DNA of 10,821 bases from Phoronis ovalis (Eukaryota > Phoronida > Phoronidae): contig JAOXYB010059579.1 of the NCBI GenBank assembly GCA_028565635.1, forward strand, positions 1-10,821, given 5' to 3'. Below the pieces are notes generated by a model. It was not told the DNA's origin, ran no database searches, and saw nothing but the letters and a program-made list of their open reading frames with translations. A program made the position numbers and the translations under genes. Below, one piece after another: positions 8,701 to 10,821 of the stretch. Each line of letters opens with the position of its first letter. Position 1 is the first letter of the stretch.

Positions 8701-10136
8701 AATTTCTTTTATGACCGACGGGATCATGGACTTTTCATGTAACCTGTTCACACCATAACCAGGACTGCCTAACATTTCGATCTAAAACTGTCTCACAAAC
8801 ACAATTTAACGCAAGCAGACCAATTTCTTTAAGTACTGACCAAGTTTGTTGAGATCAGACCATCACTAGTTCAGCACAAACAAAGGTCCTTACTTTGACA
8901 GTGCTCAACTGACAAAGTTGGTTCTTGGTAAATTGTGCTTGCAAGATGATTTTATGTCCTAATCCACTCGGTGGATGTTACGCAACTCTGGTAACAAGTA
9001 GCTAACTAAGGTCTTAAGGCTACTTTTATTTATATCTCCTTTTATAATCGATTTGGCACGATAGAATCTTTATCTGCAAGCTGCATGTCTGTTTTCACGA
9101 GTATTATGGAAATAGGAAAGTCTGAGGTATAATAAATATTAATTTTCTTTTTTTCTGACAATCGCATAACATTATTTTCAACTGATTTCTCATCTTACCA
9201 TTCCTGTTAAGAATGTCAGTACATCTCCAGGTTTTTCTTGTTTATGAATTTTCATTATTGTTTCTGTTGTAGCTTTCAAATAGTTTGGTACTGGACTGAA
9301 AATAAAAACTGTTTATTAAAGTTTTAAGCTTTTTATTAAGAAAAAAATAGTCAAGATGTCTGCTTTCAACTTTATGTTTAAAAAGGGATGTTGAATATTT
9401 ATATATATATTAACTGAATTTTGGGTGACATAAAATGTCTCTACAAACAAATCTCCATGTTCCTTAGTACAAATTTCAAAATAAACACCAGGGGTAAAGT
9501 TTGTTTTTACCATGACTTCAAAATTTTATATAAATGTTAAATGATTTACAAATATTATTCAATAAAAGAACAATTTATAACAGAGTGAATGCACCGTAGT
9601 TTGTGCAACAGAACTTACTCTAAAGTAAAGTGCACGTCAACAGGGAACATGCGCCCCTCAACTGTCAAAATGGCAGCTGTATCTTTGCTGGAAAAAGAAA
9701 TTAAATGTGAAAGTTGGTGCAGCATCACTATAACAACTGAATTAATGTAACATGTGGTATTATCTCTTTAACTTCCTAGTAACTTAAAAGTCACAATTAA
9801 TATAATTGTACTAAAATAGGGTAAAAAATTGTACTTCAAAAACACTTCTTTTTACTCATATGCAACCAATCCCACAAAGAATGTGTACAGTACAAGAGTT
9901 AATGTGATAAATAATAGTAAAAACCACAGAAAAACTTTCAGTATATTATTAAGTTTTAGACTACAGAAACAAGCTCAGATAAACCTTGGCATTTAAGGCT
10001 AATTACTGGTGTATGTTCCAAGCTTAGTCATGGTTGACGAAATGCTATGATCATAAAACTTCACAAATTGATAAAAATTTGAAATAATTTACCTCTTCTC
10101 TTTTGTGTCATTCAGGTTGAAAAAGTTCATAAAGCT
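2669..10136 (-). CDS. DHX35: DEAH-box RNA helicase DHX35, 3' part, 16 exons (5' end outside window)
   Basis: The spliced CDS joins 10136-10093, 9687-9619, 9295-9199, 8491-8460, 8020-7836, 7571-7518, 7185-7087, 6847-6723, 6419-6365, 5294-5199, 4890-4796, 4569-4492, 4118-3989, 3824-3671, 3356-3245 and 2707-2669. It gives 1464 nt, 487 residues plus a TGA stop, open throughout, with every intron GT-AG. Residues below count from exon A. Motif IV is FLTGM (66-70) followed by EEV, motif V is [11 protein letters not shown] (127-137), and motif VI is QRAGRAGR (175-182). Winged-helix and ratchet blocks follow (about 195-385), then an OB fold (about 387-475) and a basic tail (AAKRAK). The family is an ATP-dependent RNA helicase of the nucleus; DHX35 is known from catalytic spliceosomes and associates with GPATCH1. 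The DHX35 assignment rather than DHX8, DHX15 or DHX16 rests on remembered similarity across the OB fold and the KRAK tail. Motifs I-III lie beyond the right edge. No disabling lesion is seen, so I infer a functional gene. Confidence 0.93.
2711..2736. repeat. CAAACA-type simple repeat forming the exon P acceptor tract
   Basis: The plus strand reads CAAACACAAACACAAACA. On the transcribed (minus) strand this is a GTTTGT-type repeat, T/G rich rather than T/C rich, lying directly before the TTGTAG acceptor of the last coding exon. It probably serves as the polypyrimidine-like tract. Confidence 0.8.
3245..3356 (-). CDS. DHX35: DHX35 exon O, OB fold end
   Basis: This exon has 112 nt; one base completes TGG, and it ends in phase 0. 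It encodes [20 protein letters not shown] and then [17 protein letters not shown]. This is the terminal OB-fold block (N-E-V-V-Q-TSK-x-(Y/F)-MR-D-(V/I)-T-x-I … WL-x-ELAPH-(F/Y)-Y). The acceptor is ATTTCAG and the donor a consensus GTAAGT. The frame runs on 13 codons into the intron before a stop at 3203-3205. Confidence 0.95.
3671..3824 (-). CDS. DHX35: DHX35 exon N, OB fold
   Basis: This exon has 154 nt, with two bases entering and two leaving. It encodes [20 protein letters not shown], then [20 protein letters not shown] and KPPK plus a split tryptophan codon. The AGFFANAA and IHP-(S/T)-SVL blocks are the OB fold (DUF1605-type) of DEAH helicases. The acceptor is CCTTTAG and the donor GTTAGT, the least canonical donor of the set. 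Confidence 0.96.
3989..4118 (-). CDS. DHX35: DHX35 exon M
   Basis: This exon has 130 nt, starts in phase 0 and leaves one base. It encodes [20 protein letters not shown] followed by [18 protein letters not shown] and LASCD. The WC-x-EN-x-LNYKGL … IR-x-QL pattern marks the end of the ratchet domain. The acceptor is TTTTCAG and the donor GTGAGT. Confidence 0.94.
4492..4569 (-). CDS. DHX35: DHX35 exon L
   Basis: This exon has 78 nt, symmetric in phase 0. It encodes [20 protein letters not shown] and then YNAFLK. GDH-(L/I)-T-(L/M)-LN-x-Y is one of the best conserved ratchet-domain blocks in DEAH proteins. The acceptor is TGTCTAG and the donor GTAAGG. Skipping this exon would keep the frame. Confidence 0.95.
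4796..4890 (-). CDS. DHX35: DHX35 exon K
   Basis: This exon has 95 nt, starts with two bases completing a glycine codon and ends in phase 0. It encodes [20 protein letters not shown] and then [14 protein letters not shown][14 protein letters not shown](I/V)F is characteristic of the ratchet (HA2) domain of DHX35-type helicases. The acceptor is ATATTTCAG and the donor GTACGT. Confidence 0.95.
5199..5294 (-). CDS. DHX35: DHX35 exon J
   Basis: This exon has 96 nt and encodes [20 protein letters not shown] followed by [17 protein letters not shown]-x-P-x-x-AKML is a strong DEAH-helicase block at the winged-helix/ratchet junction. The acceptor is TTTGCAG and the donor GTAACT. The intron before it (5295-6364) is the longest in the window and contains a transposon-like insertion 42 nt from this acceptor. 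Confidence 0.94.
5345..5746. mobile_element. 402-bp non-autonomous DNA transposon (MITE-like) in a DHX35 intron
   Basis: The ends read CCCAGGG (5345-5351) and CCCTGGG (5740-5746), a perfect 7-bp terminal inverted repeat. It continues imperfectly (left GGTACTTGACAC against right, reversed, AGGGCAGTGTCAC). Directly outside both ends lies the same octamer CCCAAGAT (5337-5344 and 5747-5754), the expected target-site duplication; the match extends to 10 bp if the outer terminal bases are counted. An 8-bp duplication fits the hAT or P-like superfamilies, but no transposase is present and the superfamily is inference. Its core is a tandem repeat (5403-5670). The base composition is more GC-rich at the ends than the surrounding intron, consistent with insertion. 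Confidence 0.75.
5403..5670. repeat. Degenerate tandem repeat, core TACCCTGTGGTAAA, about 8 units
   Basis: Cores start near 5403 (divergent), 5435, 5467, 5498, 5537, 5568, 5617 and 5657, so spacing is 31-32 bp in the left half and 31-49 bp in the right half. Only the 13-14 bp core is conserved; the spacers are unrelated A-rich sequence. The array is wholly inside the 402-bp transposon-like element. On the helicase strand each core reads TTTACCACAGGGTA. Confidence 0.9.
6365..6419 (-). CDS. DHX35: DHX35 exon I
   Basis: This exon has 55 nt, starts in phase 0 and leaves one base. It encodes [18 protein letters not shown], the helix with the L-E-x-LYALG pattern in the winged-helix domain. The acceptor is TTTTACAG and the donor GTATGT. 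The glycine that normally follows YAL is glutamate. Confidence 0.92.
6723..6847 (-). CDS. DHX35: DHX35 exon H, winged-helix start
   Basis: This exon has 125 nt, starts with two bases completing GAG and ends in phase 0. It encodes [20 protein letters not shown] and then [25 protein letters not shown](T/S)N and LQLKALGI mark the end of RecA2 and entry to the winged-helix domain. The acceptor is TGTGTTTCAG and the donor GTACGT. Confidence 0.94.
6976..7080. repeat. Two-copy tandem duplication, about 56-bp period
   Basis: The copies share TATAG…CAATGGTAGAATG…CAATCCTACAA, with starts 55-57 bp apart (TATAG at 6976 and 7031, CAATGGTAGAATG at 6986 and 7043, CAATCCTACAA at 7014 and 7070). Small differences and indels separate the copies. 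The right copy ends at 7080, exactly where the exon G donor hexamer (7086-7081) begins. Confidence 0.85.
7087..7185 (-). CDS. DHX35: DHX35 exon G, motif VI
   Basis: This exon has 99 nt and encodes [14 protein letters not shown] followed by motif [10 protein letters not shown], which carries the arginine fingers for ATP hydrolysis, and then [11 protein letters not shown]. The acceptor is TTTGTTTAG and the donor GTACAG. A 56-bp tandem duplication begins directly after the six donor bases in the following intron. Confidence 0.95.
7451..7465. repeat. (AT)n microsatellite
   Basis: Seven and a half perfect AT units lie in the intron between exons F and G, 52 nt downstream of the exon F donor in transcript direction. 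Confidence 0.9.
7518..7571 (-). CDS. DHX35: DHX35 exon F
   Basis: This exon has 54 nt, phase one base out on each side. It encodes [18 protein letters not shown], the conserved V-D-x-G-F-x-K strand and YNP turn that follow motif V in DEAH helicases. The acceptor is TTTAATTTAG and the donor GTAAGA. Confidence 0.94.
7836..8020 (-). CDS. DHX35: DHX35 exon E, motif V
   Basis: This is the longest exon here, at 185 nt. It starts with one base completing ATA and leaves one base. It encodes [20 protein letters not shown], a DHX35-like block (human LPMYAGLPSFEQMKVFER, from memory). [16 protein letters not shown], motif V of RecA2, follows. Motif V usually reads TNIAETS, so alanine replaces threonine here. 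The acceptor is CCTTTAG and the donor a weaker GTAAAA. Confidence 0.95.
8149..8227. repeat. ATT-rich microsatellite bracketed by 15-bp direct repeats
   Basis: CATTATCAGTACATT occurs at 8149-8163 and again at 8213-8227. Between them lies an imperfect TAT/ATT run (8171-8212). It is in the intron between exons D and E. The perfect 15-mers may be a target-site duplication or the edges of a local tandem duplication. Confidence 0.85.
8460..8491 (-). CDS. DHX35: DHX35 exon D, 32-nt micro-exon
   Basis: This exon has only 32 nt, starts in phase 0 and leaves two bases. It encodes [10 protein letters not shown] plus a split isoleucine codon. It completes motif IV (…TGM|EEV) and matches the DHX35 stretch EEVETVVSMLI. 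The acceptor is TTTTAG and the donor a consensus GTAAGT. Its length, phase and residues exactly fill the gap between exons C and E, so I am confident despite its size. Automated gene finders could easily miss it. Confidence 0.9.
8492..9198 (-). other. DHX35 intron C-D (707 nt), higher-GC insert-like middle
   Basis: This is the second longest intron here. The middle (about 8700-9000) is less AT-rich than the rest and contains two small hairpins. Arms at 8893-8902 and 8908-8917 have one mismatch; ATCCAC-TCG-GTGGAT at 8962-8976 is perfect. No target duplication and no coding potential were seen. Confidence 0.45.
9199..9295 (-). CDS. DHX35: DHX35 exon C, ends in motif IV
   Basis: This exon has 97 nt, with one base entering and ending in phase 0. 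It encodes a [12 protein letters not shown] helix segment and ends with [10 protein letters not shown]. This is motif IV of the RecA2 domain, where DEAH helicases normally read FLTGQEE. The last codon before the GTAAGA donor is ATG, so the expected glutamine is methionine. The acceptor is TTTTCAG. Confidence 0.93.
9619..9687 (-). CDS. DHX35: DHX35 exon B
   Basis: This exon has 69 nt, with one base entering (completing AGC) and two bases leaving. It encodes [19 protein letters not shown]. The VEGR-x-FPVD block is the strand that links RecA1 to RecA2 in DEAH helicases. The acceptor is TTTTCCAG and the donor GTAAGT. The usual threonine of GRTFPV is methionine here. Confidence 0.93.
10093..10136 (-). 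CDS. DHX35: DHX35 exon A (first in window)
   Basis: This exon has 44 nt, enters in phase 0 and leaves two bases of a split codon. It encodes [14 protein letters not shown], which matches the segment just after the SAT motif (motif III) of DHX35, where an F-x-x-FF pattern is typical. The acceptor is TTTCAG and the donor GTAAAT. The preceding exon, which should carry the DEAH and SAT motifs, is not found in the remaining 685 bases to the right. Confidence 0.85.
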
Positions 10137-10821
10137 CTGAAATGAGAAATAATATTTCGGCTAAAATATGACTACCTTGGCATGTATCTAAATATTACAT
10201 AATAATTTTAATTAGAGCGTTAACCAAGATTCCCTAGACATTATTTTTTTCTGACTTTTTAAGCTTTGTAACTGATAAATTAAACTAATTGTTACAGCCA
10301 ACAAGATTGTTTATGTGTTTGGCATTTGTTCGAGGTATGGCCTCTTTTTACCCCTTTTTGTGCCCTTTAAAATAAGTGGGCTGATTATGTAATAAGTCCC
10401 TTGAGATAGATTAGTCACCCCTTTGTGTTGCTAAAGATAAGTTGTCCTGTGAACAACTTATGCACATTTGAACATTTTTGCTTTCTACTTAAAACTCGAG
10501 ACATACTTGGTAAGTTTAATATTCTATATTGCTTTCTCACTGTACTGTCATATGCTTGTTTATGAGTGACATAAGATTATTCCCTGCAGAAAGTTTGGTT
10601 TAAGAGAAGTCTGTCTTGTGATTATGCATTATTTCAGCTTGTTACATCGACATGCATCTTTGTCTTGTTTTGTATTTTGCTTTACCCTGCAGCTAGTGCA
10701 CTTTCTAATATTAACCTTATGTGACGTTAAGAAAACATACTTGTTACAGCCATGCACTCAATATTCACCTTGTAAATATTTGAATGTAGAAGAACATTGC
10801 TTATTGAATGTTGTCTTAATA
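10137..10821 (-). other. Partial DHX35 intron upstream of exon A
   Basis: This lies directly upstream of exon A in transcript direction. I searched its minus strand for the expected preceding DHX35 segment (SATLDA-type motif III) in all frames and found none, so the whole 685 bases appear intronic. It holds no repeat of note. Confidence 0.65.

Noticed and set aside
2669-10136. Identity as DHX8, DHX15, DHX16 or DHX38
   Set aside because: The LPMHGSLP…EQMKVF block, the [16 protein letters not shown] context, MMQIQN and the short KRAK tail fit DHX35 better; those paralogues have different OB-fold and tail sequences.
2669-10136. A retrocopy or pseudogene of the helicase
   Set aside because: There are fifteen introns with GT-AG borders and consistent phases, and no stop or frameshift across 1464 nt.
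1-10821. A CRISPR array, prokaryotic operon or phage-type system
   Set aside because: There are no spacer-repeat arrays, no ribosome-binding sites or long open frames; the sequence is clearly spliced eukaryotic DNA.

Overview
The window is eukaryotic nuclear DNA, very probably from an invertebrate animal. It is AT-rich (about two thirds AT by eye), and its one recognisable gene is split into many short exons by GT-AG introns, mostly 160-540 nt. No bacterial or phage feature is present. Compact introns around 300 nt in an AT-rich animal genome would suit a tunicate, but the sequence alone does not settle the phylum.

The main content is the 3' two thirds of a DEAH-box RNA helicase gene on the minus strand, which I assign to DHX35. 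I reconstructed 16 consecutive coding exons (labelled A to P, right to left) from 10136 down to the stop codon at 2669. They total 1464 nt, or 487 residues plus stop, with compatible splice phases throughout and no internal stop or frameshift. The right edge of the window lies in the intron upstream of exon A. The N-terminal part (motifs I to III, including the DEAH box) is therefore outside the window, roughly 215 residues judging by the ~700-residue animal DHX35. The part present covers the rest of the RecA1/RecA2 boundary, RecA2 with motifs IV, V and VI, the winged-helix and ratchet (HA2) region, the OB fold and a short basic tail. DHX35 is a spliceosome-associated helicase, linked in the literature to the G-patch protein GPATCH1.

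Other structure: (i) positions 1-125 are an array of the palindrome TCTATAGA at alternating 10/11-bp steps, close to one DNA helical turn. (ii) Positions 126-2668 hold the 3' flank and presumably the 3' UTR of the helicase; I find no convincing second gene there, only short inverted repeats and weak candidate sites. (iii) The longest intron (5295-6364) holds a 402-bp element with terminal inverted repeats and an 8-bp target-site duplication, apparently a non-autonomous DNA transposon, whose interior is a degenerate tandem repeat with core TACCCTGTGGTAAA. It sits 42 nt upstream of an acceptor splice site. (iv) Several introns carry small duplications and microsatellites.

I found no evidence of a new multi-gene system. 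The most notable points are the helically phased palindrome array, the repeat-filled transposon next to a splice site, and the non-canonical residues in helicase motifs IV and V.
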